Of a DNA stretch of 12,557 bases, positions 1 through 5,647 are shown piece after piece. Under the pieces are notes generated by a model. The model did not search any database. It saw nothing but the letters and a program-made list of their open reading frames with translations, and was not told where the DNA came from. Source of the stretch: CALBLZ01 sp041917855. GTDB lineage: Bacteria; Patescibacteriota; UBA1384; CAILIB01. The DNA lies in NCBI GenBank assembly GCA_041917855.1, contig JAYRWT010000045.1:1-12557 (forward strand), in the 5' to 3' direction. Positions within the stretch are counted from its first letter, which is position 1, and each line of letters starts with the position of its first letter. The translations under genes and the position numbers were made by a program.

Positions 1-1
1 C

Positions 2-514
2 GCCAGCACGGCAGATACTAGAGCCTTCGACACTACTGCAAAGGCAGCGCTTGATGCTGTAGACATGCTAATTGCGCGGCCCGGCACTAATCTCACCACG
101 CAAGCAGAAATGCTTCAGGTAATCAGAAAACAAGTTTTTACTGACGATTGTTCAGTCTTCGACATTTCGGTAGTACGTGCAGATGAGGGAACGGTAGCAA
201 TGGATGGATATACCGGGCGAGCATTCTTGGTTACCCGCGGTTCCGACAAGGAGATTGCCATATACGTAGTACTCAAAGGCAGGGGAAAAGTAATACTGCT
301 TGATCGTTCACTGCCAGATATCAATAACCTCTTTGACGCAAAGTATAAAATTAACTGTCCGGTAGCGGTAGGTATTGAACAAAAAGAAAAAGATCAGTGT
401 GCTGTAGCTGACGCAGGACAGAACCAATCTATGCTCGTCAGAGCTTTCGATGATGCAAACCTGAACAGCCGGGCCGTTGCACTGTTCTCCCTATTTCAAC
501 CAGTTTTGCCCTAA
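2..514 (+). CDS. Unrecognised protein, 3' part only (5' end outside window)
   Basis: An open frame runs from the first bases of the window to a TAA at 512-514, giving 170 visible residues. An ATG at 65 exists. The 21 codons before it also read as plausible protein (an Ala-rich helix running into the residues after the ATG) and no ribosome site precedes it, so I treat the gene as cut by the window edge. The visible part has an N-terminal helical stretch, then alternating beta-like segments rich in Val/Ile, and three cysteines (in DDCSVF, INCPVA and DQCAVA). No membrane segment or catalytic motif was recognised. It ends three bases before the ymdB start codon, so the two are probably co-transcribed and translationally coupled. 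I do not recognise the family and assign no function. Confidence 0.7.
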   Translation, partial: ASTADTRAFDTTAKAALDAVDMLIARPGTNLTTQAEMLQVIRKQVFTDDCSVFDISVVRADEGTVAMDGYTGRAFLVTRGSDKEIAIYVVLKGRGKVILLDRSLPDINNLFDAKYKINCPVAVGIEQKEKDQCAVADAGQNQSMLVRAFDDANLNSRAVALFSLFQPVLP

Positions 515-517
515 CTC

Positions 518-1306
518 ATGGAACTTTCCGTACTATTTTTTGGAGATATTGTTGGTGACCCAGGTCGTGATGCTGTAGCTGAACTTTTGCCGGGCCTGCG
601 TGAAGAATTTAAGCCAGATTTAATCCTGGCCAACGTCGAGAACGCAACACGAGGCAAGGGAGTGAGCTATGAGCACTATAAAGAGCTCAGGAAGATTGGC
701 ATTGATGCCATGACCACGGGTGATCATATTTGGCAGTCACCCGATATTGCTGAGCATCTCGATAATCCAGACGTGTTGGTGACCAAGCCGGCCAACTACG
801 CCGGTACCCCAGGCCGGGGCTACCTAGACCTAACGGTGGTAGGCAAAAAGGTGAGGGTAATGAACTTCATTGGGCGGGTGTTTACTGGGGTGCATGCCGA
901 GAATCCCTTCCTTTTGTTTGACGAGCTCTGGGAGTCGTTGCCAAAGGCTGATGTAACTATCGTCGACTTCCACGCCGAGGCAACCAGTGAAAAACGCGCC
1001 TTTGCCGAGCACGTTAACGGGCGAGCAGGCTTAGTAGTTGGCAGTCACACCCATGTGCCAACAGCCGATGCTCAGATTATGTCAGAAGGGACTGGCTTTA
1101 TATCTGATATGGGCATGTGTGGACCGCAAGATTCGTGTCTAGGAGCGGATAAAGAACCCATCATAAAAAATTTCTTGACAGGCCTACCGTGGCGATATAG
1201 TCTAGCTACAGGACAATGTGAGCTAGGAGCCATTTTCTGCCGTATCGACGTCGAAAGCGGAAAGGCAACCCACCTGGAACACGTGCGCCGTTTCACCCAA
1301 TCTTAG
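518..1306 (+). CDS. ymdB: YmdB-like metallophosphoesterase (TIGR00282 family)
   Basis: This 262-residue protein matches the YmdB family in length and in all its metal-site blocks. They are GDIVG (Asp10), ANVENA (Glu41, Asn42), TTGDHIW (Asp69, His70), DFHAEATSEK (His152) and GSHTHVPTAD (His177, His179). Characterised members are cytoplasmic two-metal phosphodiesterases that hydrolyse 2',3'-cAMP and influence RNA turnover and developmental decisions. That activity is family knowledge and is not shown here. The block normally written G-N-H reads G-D-H, so a metal-bridging Asn is replaced by Asp69. The start codon lies three bases after the upstream stop with no clear Shine-Dalgarno, suggesting translational coupling. 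The HU gene follows after 24 bases. Assignment to the family is firm; substrate is inferred. Confidence 0.92.
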   Translation: MELSVLFFGDIVGDPGRDAVAELLPGLREEFKPDLILANVENATRGKGVSYEHYKELRKIGIDAMTTGDHIWQSPDIAEHLDNPDVLVTKPANYAGTPGRGYLDLTVVGKKVRVMNFIGRVFTGVHAENPFLLFDELWESLPKADVTIVDFHAEATSEKRAFAEHVNGRAGLVVGSHTHVPTADAQIMSEGTGFISDMGMCGPQDSCLGADKEPIIKNFLTGLPWRYSLATGQCELGAIFCRIDVESGKATHLEHVRRFTQS

Positions 1307-1330
1307 TAGCTAAAGCTCCAAGGAGGAGGA

Positions 1331-1603
1331 ATGAACAAAGTCGAACTGATCGCCGCAGTTGCTAAGCGCACAGGTCTTTCAAAGGCAGAAGCAGCCGCTG
1401 GTGTCGGCGCCGTTGTTACGCTCATCTCTGAATCACTCGCAAAGAACGAAAAGGTTACTATCACTGGTTTTGGCGCCTTCGATGTTGGACTTCGTCAGGC
1501 TCGTCGTGGTGTAAACCCTCACACACAAAAGCACATCGAGATTCCTGAGCTCCGCTTGCCGCGCTTTAAGGCAGGTAAGGCACTGCGCAGCCTGGTAAAG
1601 TAG
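1331..1603 (+). CDS. HU/IHF-family nucleoid DNA-binding protein
   Basis: The 90-residue product has the standard length and layout of HU. An N-terminal helical dimerisation part starts MNKVELIAAVAKRTGLSKAE. The ITGFGAF turn is at about 45-50. The DNA-intercalating beta arm carries RRGVNPHTQ with Pro63 at its tip, and the closing signature is LPRFKAGKALRSLVK. HU homodimers bend and compact DNA with little sequence specificity. A strong purine-rich ribosome site (AGGAGGAGGA, 1321-1330) directly precedes the ATG, unlike the SD-less ymdB, so this gene is probably translated at high level from the shared transcript. A perfect-stem terminator follows immediately. HU and IHF subunits cannot be separated by eye; a single gene encoding a homodimeric HU is most likely. 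Confidence 0.95.
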   Translation: MNKVELIAAVAKRTGLSKAEAAAGVGAVVTLISESLAKNEKVTITGFGAFDVGLRQARRGVNPHTQKHIEIPELRLPRFKAGKALRSLVK

Positions 1604-1616
1604 ATTCTTACTCAAG

Positions 1617-1650
1617 AACAAAAACCGGAAACGCTCCGGTTTTTGTTTTT
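1617..1650 (+). terminator. Rho-independent terminator after HU gene
   Basis: A perfect 13-bp stem (1617-1629 with 1635-1647) carries a CCGG core. The loop is AACGC (1630-1634). The 3' arm is T-rich and continues as T-rich sequence to 1650. The stem is A-rich on the left and T-rich on the right, so it could also act on the opposite strand. It closes the unknown gene-ymdB-HU unit. Confidence 0.93.
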
Positions 1651-1722
1651 GAATCAATGCGCGAACAGTAAGCTGTGCATATTTTGGTAAGTATGCAAAG
1701 ATGAAGGCGTAATAATTTTCTG

Positions 1723-1728
1723 TAAACT
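1723..1728 (+). promoter_or_regulatory. Candidate -10 element for the gene at 1737
   Basis: TAAACT matches four of six consensus -10 bases. It predicts transcription start near 1735, only two bases before the GTG at 1737. No Shine-Dalgarno is visible. It is weaker than the other start-adjacent -10 boxes in this window. Confidence 0.4.
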
Positions 1729-1736
1729 CACCTGTA

Positions 1737-2264
1737 GTGCTCACCGTTACCCATGTCACAGTTGGCGCCGCTTTAGGTACAGTCCTCGCTGCAAGCGGGG
1801 TGTCACCAATTATCGCTTTTGTGGCTGGGCTGACCAGTCATTACGTCTTGGACGCAATACCACACTGGGAAAGAGTATACCGACCTCACGATGAACCAGA
1901 CTTTGAAATCACGCAAGGAGTTGCCTACTGGCCAAAGTTCATTCTTTTGCAGGCTGTTGTAGATGTCGTACTTGGATTCGTAATTCTTGCCACCGCGGTT
2001 GCCGTTTATGCGTCAGAAACATCCACAGTAGTTTTCGTGCTAGCGACAGCCATAGGGGCTGCATTGCCAGATATCCTGGACAACGTACCTTTTTGGAATA
2101 AGAAGTTACGCAAGCTGCCACTCTTTGCTCAAGAGTATGCTCTGCATGTACGGGCACATATTTCACCTAAGCGGCAGAAGCAATTTCCGTCCTGGTTGGG
2201 TTTGTGGACACAAATTCTGCTGGTTGCAGCAAGTGTTGTTGTACTGATAGCATACGCCAGATAG
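1737..2264 (+). CDS. Small membrane protein with SHxxLDxxPHW motif (uncharacterised family)
   Basis: The 175-residue product starts with GTG; an in-frame stop at 1713-1715 leaves no upstream alternative. It has hydrophobic segments at about 8-32, 68-92, 97-112 and 158-173, so it is probably an inner-membrane protein. Polar motifs lie between the helices: His6 near the N-terminus, SHYVLDAIPHW at 34-44 (His35, Asp39, His43), LPDILDNVP at 110-118 (Asp112, Asp115), and an H-x3-H pair (His137, His141). This pattern resembles hypothetical proteins in CPR and cyanobacteria, and loosely the YdjM-type 'membrane-bound metal-dependent hydrolase' group, where His/Asp residues are thought to bind metal. 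The reaction is unknown. It stands alone between the HU terminator and the tRNA. An alternative is a structural membrane protein without catalysis. Confidence 0.75.
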   Translation: MLTVTHVTVGAALGTVLAASGVSPIIAFVAGLTSHYVLDAIPHWERVYRPHDEPDFEITQGVAYWPKFILLQAVVDVVLGFVILATAVAVYASETSTVVFVLATAIGAALPDILDNVPFWNKKLRKLPLFAQEYALHVRAHISPKRQKQFPSWLGLWTQILLVAASVVVLIAYAR

Positions 2265-2288
2265 AGTACATATTGTTCAGGAGTTTTG

Positions 2289-2316
2289 TTTAGGAGTCTA
2301 ATCTGATAGGTATAGA
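2289..2316 (+). promoter_or_regulatory. Candidate promoter for tRNA-Arg
   Basis: TTTAGG (2289-2294) and TATAGA (2311-2316), with a 16-base spacer, are the best -35/-10 pair upstream of the tRNA. They place the start near 2323, about 25 bases before the mature tRNA end. The match is moderate. Confidence 0.35.
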
Positions 2317-2317
2317 G

Positions 2318-2341
2318 TGTAGGTTGAACTATCGGCCTACA
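2318..2341 (+). repeat. Inverted repeat in the tRNA 5' leader
   Basis: TGTAGG (2318-2323) and CCTACA (2336-2341) can pair around a 12-base loop, extendable by a G-T and an A-T pair outwards. It ends six bases before the mature tRNA 5' end. It could shape the precursor for RNase P, or be a DNA-level site. Confidence 0.4.
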
Positions 2342-2347
2342 TTGTAC

Positions 2348-2422
2348 GCCCCCTTAGCTCAATGGATAGAGCGGTCCCGTCCTAAGGGAAGGATGCTGGT
2401 TCGATTCCGGCAGGGGGTACCA
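2348..2422 (+). tRNA. tRNA-Arg (anticodon CCU)
   Basis: A full cloverleaf is visible. The acceptor stem GCCCCCT pairs with AGGGGGT. The D arm is GCTC/GAGC with loop AATGGATA. The anticodon stem and loop are GTCCC-GTCCTAA-GGGAA with U33 and anticodon CCT. The T arm is GCTGG-TTCGATT-CCGGC, and the CCA end (2420-2422) is encoded. It decodes AGG as arginine. The loop TCCTAAGGG resembles bacterial tRNA-Arg(CCU). Odd points: a G-U first acceptor pair, a G-A mismatch closing the anticodon stem at 27-43, and a purine at position 32. Isoacceptor identity rests on the anticodon, which is clear. Confidence 0.93.
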
Positions 2423-2444
2423 TGAAAATATTTTTCTGACACTA

Positions 2445-2514
2445 CTCTATCTTCTCTGAATGTACTGTTAGAAAAGTATTTTTATATATTTTCACTAGAA
2501 TAGAGAAGATAGAG
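2445..2514 (+). repeat. Perfect 13-bp inverted repeat downstream of tRNA-Arg, possible terminator
   Basis: CTCTATCTTCTCT (2445-2457) and its exact complement (2502-2514) flank a 44-base AT-rich loop. The loop may itself fold through GAAAA (2471-2475) with TTTTC (2489-2493). A short T run begins at 2521. The large loop is unusual for an intrinsic terminator, but the position after the tRNA and the T run fit transcript end formation. A protein-binding or recombination site is also possible. The remainder of 2423-2537 is AT-rich with no gene seen. Confidence 0.5.
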
Positions 2515-2537
2515 AATCAATTTTTACCTAGCATATC

Positions 2538-2566
2538 TTTACTTTTTTCATAAGAAGTGCTATTCT
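2538..2566 (+). promoter_or_regulatory. Candidate sigma-70-type promoter for the gene at 2603
   Basis: TTTACT (2538-2543), a 17-base spacer and TATTCT (2561-2566) each match four of six consensus bases. The predicted start is near 2573, at the left edge of a palindrome. Confidence 0.5.
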
Positions 2567-2571
2567 TGGCC

Positions 2572-2586
2572 GTCGCAACTTGCGAC
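2572..2586 (+). promoter_or_regulatory. 15-bp palindrome at the predicted transcription start
   Basis: GTCGCAACTTGCGAC is perfectly symmetric around a central C (7 bp each side). It spans the expected +1 region and lies just before the ribosome site. It could be an operator, or in RNA a 5-bp hairpin with a 5-base loop at the 5' end of the message. Confidence 0.5.
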
Positions 2587-2602
2587 TAAGGAAGGATACA
2601 TA

Positions 2603-3301
2603 GTGAGCTACGATTTTGATTTTCGGTACAGCGCACTTGTCGCACTGCTACTTTGTTTGACAGCGGTGTTAATGGTTTGGCGACCAAGGCTGCGCTCAAC
2701 CATGGTTGCAGCTTTGCTCATTGGGGCACTTGCTGCATTACTCACACAGCCGGTTTTCGGGCAAGACTACTGGACCCCAAAATACGTTGTAAGTTTTCCA
2801 TACCTGATGGGATGCCGAATTGGGGTTGAAGATTTACTCTATGGTGCTGCATTTTCAAGCTGTGTCGTCGGCTGCCTGCCTGGTTACGTGAAAAAGGAAA
2901 GGCGTCGTCGTTTGCATGGAGGGGATTTCCTGTTCTGTGTAACAATTCCACCGCTTGTGTTCATGCTGGTATGGAGAATCTGTGGGTGGCATAGCTTCTA
3001 TGCGTATACTGCGACGATGACCCCACTGATCGCCTTCTTGCTTTACAGGCACCGAGAGTGGCATATGCTTGCTCGAGGTGCGTGTGCGGGTTTGGCTCCC
3101 ATTTGCCTGTACCCTGCTTGGAACATGATGTTTCCGGGTATTACGGAGGCGTGGTGGAAGCCTGGTGGTTTAGGCCAGGTTATTCTGCTACGGAGCATTC
3201 CGCTCAATGATCTGCTCTGGGCAGTAGAAACTGGCATTCTGGTGGCCATTACCGTGCCACAACTGTGCGGTGTTCAGTACACAAATTCGCCCCAGCAATA
3301 G
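2603..3301 (+). CDS. Polytopic membrane protein, lycopene-cyclase-domain-like
   Basis: The 232-residue product has about six or seven hydrophobic helices (about 9-26, 33-50, 75-92, 108-126, 133-148, 157-175, 200-218). GTG is the start, preceded by AAGGAAGGA at 2588-2596 with good spacing. Two similar blocks occur. One is WTPKY...GCRIGVEDLLYGAAFSS (57-86). The other is WWKPGGLG...SIPLNDLLWAVETG (184-211). This Trp/Lys-Pro then P-x-E/D-D-L-L/F pattern is what I know from heterodimeric-type (CrtYc/CrtYd) lycopene cyclase domains, which cyclise carotenoid ends in the membrane. Here the acidic motifs read GVED and PLND instead of the usual PxEE/PxED, so cyclase activity is doubtful. No carotenoid gene is nearby. 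It is transcribed alone from its own promoter to its own terminator. Fold call moderate; function unassigned. Confidence 0.7.
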   Translation: MSYDFDFRYSALVALLLCLTAVLMVWRPRLRSTMVAALLIGALAALLTQPVFGQDYWTPKYVVSFPYLMGCRIGVEDLLYGAAFSSCVVGCLPGYVKKERRRRLHGGDFLFCVTIPPLVFMLVWRICGWHSFYAYTATMTPLIAFLLYRHREWHMLARGACAGLAPICLYPAWNMMFPGITEAWWKPGGLGQVILLRSIPLNDLLWAVETGILVAITVPQLCGVQYTNSPQQ

Positions 3302-3305
3302 CTCG

Positions 3306-3345
3306 AAAGTGGTCTCAGCAATCGTTTGAGACCACTTTTTCTATT
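3306..3345 (+). terminator. Rho-independent terminator after lycopene-cyclase-like gene
   Basis: A 12-bp perfect stem (3306-3317 with 3327-3338, core AGTGGTCTCA) with a 9-base loop is followed by a T-rich tract. It begins five bases after the stop codon. Confidence 0.93.
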
Positions 3346-3363
3346 TTGAGATTACTGTTGTGT

Positions 3364-3392
3364 CTGCCACCCCTGAGCAGGGTAGTAGGCAG
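3364..3392 (+). repeat. Imperfect hairpin upstream of the permease promoter
   Basis: CTGCC (3364-3368) pairs with GGCAG (3388-3392), with an inner CCCT/AGGG stem (3371-3374 with 3379-3382). It lies before the predicted -35, so it is not in the permease mRNA. It may be a protein site or chance. No gene is seen in 3346-3454. Confidence 0.3.
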
Positions 3393-3419
3393 CGTGAGCT
3401 CGAATCGGTTTTCGTGTAA

Positions 3420-3448
3420 TTCATATTTACCCAACACTCTGCTACCAT
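3420..3448 (+). promoter_or_regulatory. Extended -10 promoter giving a leaderless start at 3455
   Basis: TTCATA (3420-3425), a 17-base spacer ending in TGC (3440-3442), then TACCAT (3443-3448). Six bases separate the -10 from the ATG, so the predicted first transcribed base is the A of ATG at 3455. No Shine-Dalgarno is present. Confidence 0.6.
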
Positions 3449-3454
3449 AAACCC

Positions 3455-4525
3455 ATGGTAAAGCTACCAAAGATTACTACTGGCGCGGAGCAGTCTGACC
3501 AAACGGTGACAATCGACATAAGCTGGAGCCTGCTTATTAAGTTGGCGGTTGCAGCTCTTATTGTCTGGTCTGCCTTTGCACTACGCGAGATCATTTTTAT
3601 GGTCTTTGTGGTGTTTATTTTTGTAGCTGCTGTTAACCCAACCATCAAAGGCTGGCAAAAGCACATGTCACGTACCGTGGCAGTTGCTCTCTTCTTTACG
3701 CTTCTACTGTTGGTGCTCGGTTTAATCACCTGGCTGTTTGTGCCGCGAGTTATCGAGCAGATCAGTGAATTGGTGCGAAAATCACCAACGATTATTGATC
3801 AGTTCCGTCCATTCTTAACAAATATTCAGTCTGATCAGCTCAACTCTATCCTCGACAACGCCTCGAGCAGCTTAACAAACGGCGCCAAAACCGTGAGCAC
3901 AAATATTTGGCAGGGCCTAATGGGTGTGTTTGGTGGCATTGCTACGCTCGTTAGCGGTCTTGTTCTCAGTTTCTACCTGCTGTTAGAGGAAAAAAATGCG
4001 CGTGAATTCTTCCACCAAGTGTTTCCTCGTAACCGCTATATGGCTGCGTACAATACTGTCCAAAAAATTTCTGACCAAATGGGCATGTGGATTCGTGGTC
4101 AGCTTACCGTTATGCTCCTAGTTGGTATTCTCAATTTTATTGCCTACCTAGCTATTGGTGTTCCCTCACCGCTGCCTCTAGGAATCTGGTCTGGTCTCTG
4201 CGAAATTATTCCCTACATTGGGCCAGTACTCGGCGTGCTTCCTGGTGTAGTTGTTGCCGCTACCACCGGAAATATGGTTGCAGTAATCCTGGTAATCGTA
4301 ATAAATTACGTGGTTATTCAGCAGTTACAAAACTTTGTAATTACGCCACGTGTGATGAGTCGCGCCATTGGTCTCTCTCCAGCGCTACTTATTTTGGCCA
4401 TGCTAACAGGTGTGACCCTATTTGGTATCTTTGGCGCGGTTATTGCCATACCGTGCGCGGCGATTGTTGCAGTAATCGCTGGTCAGTGGACTCAACTCAA
4501 AGAAATTTGGAGTCAGCGAGGGTAG
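3455..4525 (+). CDS. AI-2E family transporter (PF01594-type permease)
   Basis: The 356-residue membrane protein has the typical length and arrangement of the family. There are two N-terminal helices (about 25-60), a third at 74-97, a soluble amphipathic segment at about 98-150 (ISELVRKSPTIIDQF), and then five hydrophobic segments from 155 to 342. Signature blocks are WIRGQLTVMLLVGILNFI (212-229), CEIIPYIGPVLGVLPG (249-264) and ITPRVMSRAIGLSPALLIL (296-314). Family members export or take up small molecules, including autoinducer-2 in TqsA and Na+/H+ exchange in others; the substrate here cannot be read from sequence. The ATG is chosen because a promoter places the transcript start on it. smpB starts one base after the stop codon, so the two genes are almost certainly one transcript. 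Confidence 0.9.
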   Translation: MVKLPKITTGAEQSDQTVTIDISWSLLIKLAVAALIVWSAFALREIIFMVFVVFIFVAAVNPTIKGWQKHMSRTVAVALFFTLLLLVLGLITWLFVPRVIEQISELVRKSPTIIDQFRPFLTNIQSDQLNSILDNASSSLTNGAKTVSTNIWQGLMGVFGGIATLVSGLVLSFYLLLEEKNAREFFHQVFPRNRYMAAYNTVQKISDQMGMWIRGQLTVMLLVGILNFIAYLAIGVPSPLPLGIWSGLCEIIPYIGPVLGVLPGVVVAATTGNMVAVILVIVINYVVIQQLQNFVITPRVMSRAIGLSPALLILAMLTGVTLFGIFGAVIAIPCAAIVAVIAGQWTQLKEIWSQRG

Positions 4526-4526
4526 G

Positions 4527-4982
4527 GTGAAAAAGCCAGGTCGCATCGCAGAAAATCGGCGAGGGCTCTTTAATGTTGCGGTTGAAGAAACCTTAGAGGC
4601 GGGGATGATTCTGACGAGTGATGAGATAAAATCTATCCGTGGTAATCGCGCTCAGCTAACTGGCGCCTACGTACGCATGCTCTACGGTGGAAAATCTGCC
4701 GCAGAAGCCATGCCACAGGTGGTGGTGGTGGGTATGCACCTTCCAGATGCCAAAGAGCCTAACCGAGTTCGGCCACTACTATTACACAAGAAAGAAATTA
4801 TCTACCTGCAGGAACAGCTAGGTGCAAAGGGACGAACAGCCATTCCAGTAAAGATTTTTATGTCACGTGGCTGGGCCAAGCTCCAGATTGGGATAGGTAA
4901 GGGGCGCAAGCTGCACGACAAACGACAATTACTTAAAGAGCGCGACATTGAGCGCGAAAAGCGCAGTAATCTTAGCCACTAA
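4527..4982 (+). CDS. smpB: SsrA (tmRNA)-binding protein SmpB
   Basis: The 151-residue product carries the SmpB pattern throughout: ENRRGLFNVAVEETLEAGMILTSDEIKSIR (9-38), LLLHKKEI (84-91), IPVKIFMSRGWAKLQIGIGKGRKLHDKR (106-133), and a basic tail of KERDIEREKR that should enter the decoding centre. SmpB binds tmRNA and rescues stalled ribosomes by trans-translation in the cytoplasm. The start is GTG one base after the permease stop, with a weak GAGGG upstream, so translation is probably coupled. The middle differs from common SmpB: the GNRFNHDPLRPRK-type segment is shortened to about EPNRVRP, while a Gly/Ala-rich insertion (GGKSAAEAMPQ, 54-64) lengthens the preceding loop. No ssrA gene was recognised in the window. 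Family call is firm. Confidence 0.92.
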   Translation: MKKPGRIAENRRGLFNVAVEETLEAGMILTSDEIKSIRGNRAQLTGAYVRMLYGGKSAAEAMPQVVVVGMHLPDAKEPNRVRPLLLHKKEIIYLQEQLGAKGRTAIPVKIFMSRGWAKLQIGIGKGRKLHDKRQLLKERDIEREKRSNLSH

Positions 4983-5002
4983 ACACCAGTCTCTTGAGCT
5001 CC

Positions 5003-5011
5003 TGCTATACT
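5003..5011 (+). promoter_or_regulatory. Extended -10 promoter giving a leaderless start at 5018
   Basis: TGC (5003-5005) followed by TATACT (5006-5011), five of six consensus bases. Six bases separate it from the ATG, so the predicted first transcribed base is 5018. No convincing -35 exists, as expected for an extended -10 promoter. Confidence 0.65.
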
Positions 5012-5017
5012 GCGGGT

Positions 5018-5647
5018 ATGGAAACGCAAATCTGGTGGAAATACTGGCAGCGAGCCACGCTAGCAGCCTTCTGCATGCGCTGGATTCCTGGCATCCGCAT
5101 GATTGGGCTCAACGGATCACTGGCTACTGGTACTTGGCATAAAGGAAGCGACATCGATTTTTTGCTTGCCGTAGCACCAGGTCGAATTTTTACCGTGCGC
5201 GCGCTAAGTTTACTGTGCACCCAGTTGCTTGGTTTGCGACGAAAGGGCGGTAGTATTGCAGGTAAAGTATGCATGAACTGGTACCTGACTACAGATAATC
5301 TGCTGATTAACCCACAGAACACCTACTGTGCCCGTACCTACCACAATCTCATTCCTCTCTTAGATGATGGCAAGACCTACGCTGAGTACAGGCAGGTAAA
5401 CTCCTGGATGGCTGATTTTGGGCTTGCCCCAACGCTACACAAGCCTGTGTTTAACTTACACACACTAGATTATGCCGCTCAGGCGATTTTTGGGCTTGTG
5501 CTGGGGCAATGGTTTGAGCGCTTCGTGGAGCGTCGTCAAACCGCTCGTGTAGCTAAGGACACACGCCGTCTCATTCCTGGGAGCGTGGTAAACGTCTCGG
5601 CCAGGGAGCTGCGTTTTCACCTAACTAAGGAGGGGCGGCATGTCTAA
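5018..5647 (+). CDS. Nucleotidyltransferase-fold protein (Pol beta superfamily)
   Basis: The 209-residue product has the minimal nucleotidyltransferase signature at 30-50: GLNGSLATGTW then KGSDIDFLL, i.e. Gly33-Ser34 and metal-binding Asp45 and Asp47. The region 83-95 (KVCMNWYLTTDNL) sits where a third acidic residue is often found, but no clear one is visible there. The C-terminal half is helical and basic (RFVERRQTARVAKDTRRL, 172-189), suggesting nucleic-acid or nucleotide contact. Pol beta-fold enzymes transfer nucleotides to RNA, proteins or antibiotics; minimal forms can be antitoxins. No toxin partner is visible. The ATG at 5018 is preferred over an upstream in-frame TTG at 4994 because that codon lies before the predicted transcript start. 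It overlaps holA by 8 bases. Substrate unknown. Confidence 0.75.
   Translation: METQIWWKYWQRATLAAFCMRWIPGIRMIGLNGSLATGTWHKGSDIDFLLAVAPGRIFTVRALSLLCTQLLGLRRKGGSIAGKVCMNWYLTTDNLLINPQNTYCARTYHNLIPLLDDGKTYAEYRQVNSWMADFGLAPTLHKPVFNLHTLDYAAQAIFGLVLGQWFERFVERRQTARVAKDTRRLIPGSVVNVSARELRFHLTKEGRHV
5626..5633 (+). promoter_or_regulatory. Shine-Dalgarno deciding the holA start
   Basis: TAAGGAGG lies inside the end of the nucleotidyltransferase gene, six bases before the ATG at 5640. It supports that start despite the 8-base overlap. Confidence 0.85.

Noticed and set aside
1433..1759. 108-residue minus-strand frame across the HU gene and its terminator
   Set aside because: It reads the complement of HU and the terminator hairpin; no promoter or ribosome site on that strand.
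2423..2602. Integrated element or attachment site beside the tRNA
   Set aside because: No integrase gene, no repeat of the tRNA 3' end and no composition break were seen; the inverted repeat alone is not enough.
3265..3450. Small frame spanning the terminator after the lycopene-cyclase-like gene
   Set aside because: It starts inside the upstream gene, crosses a strong terminator and has no protein-like pattern.
4087..4530. 147-residue open frame inside the permease gene in another frame
   Set aside because: Its translation is Ser/Tyr/Cys/Arg-rich without domain sense, while the overlapping frame is a clear AI-2E-type permease with family motifs and a promoter.
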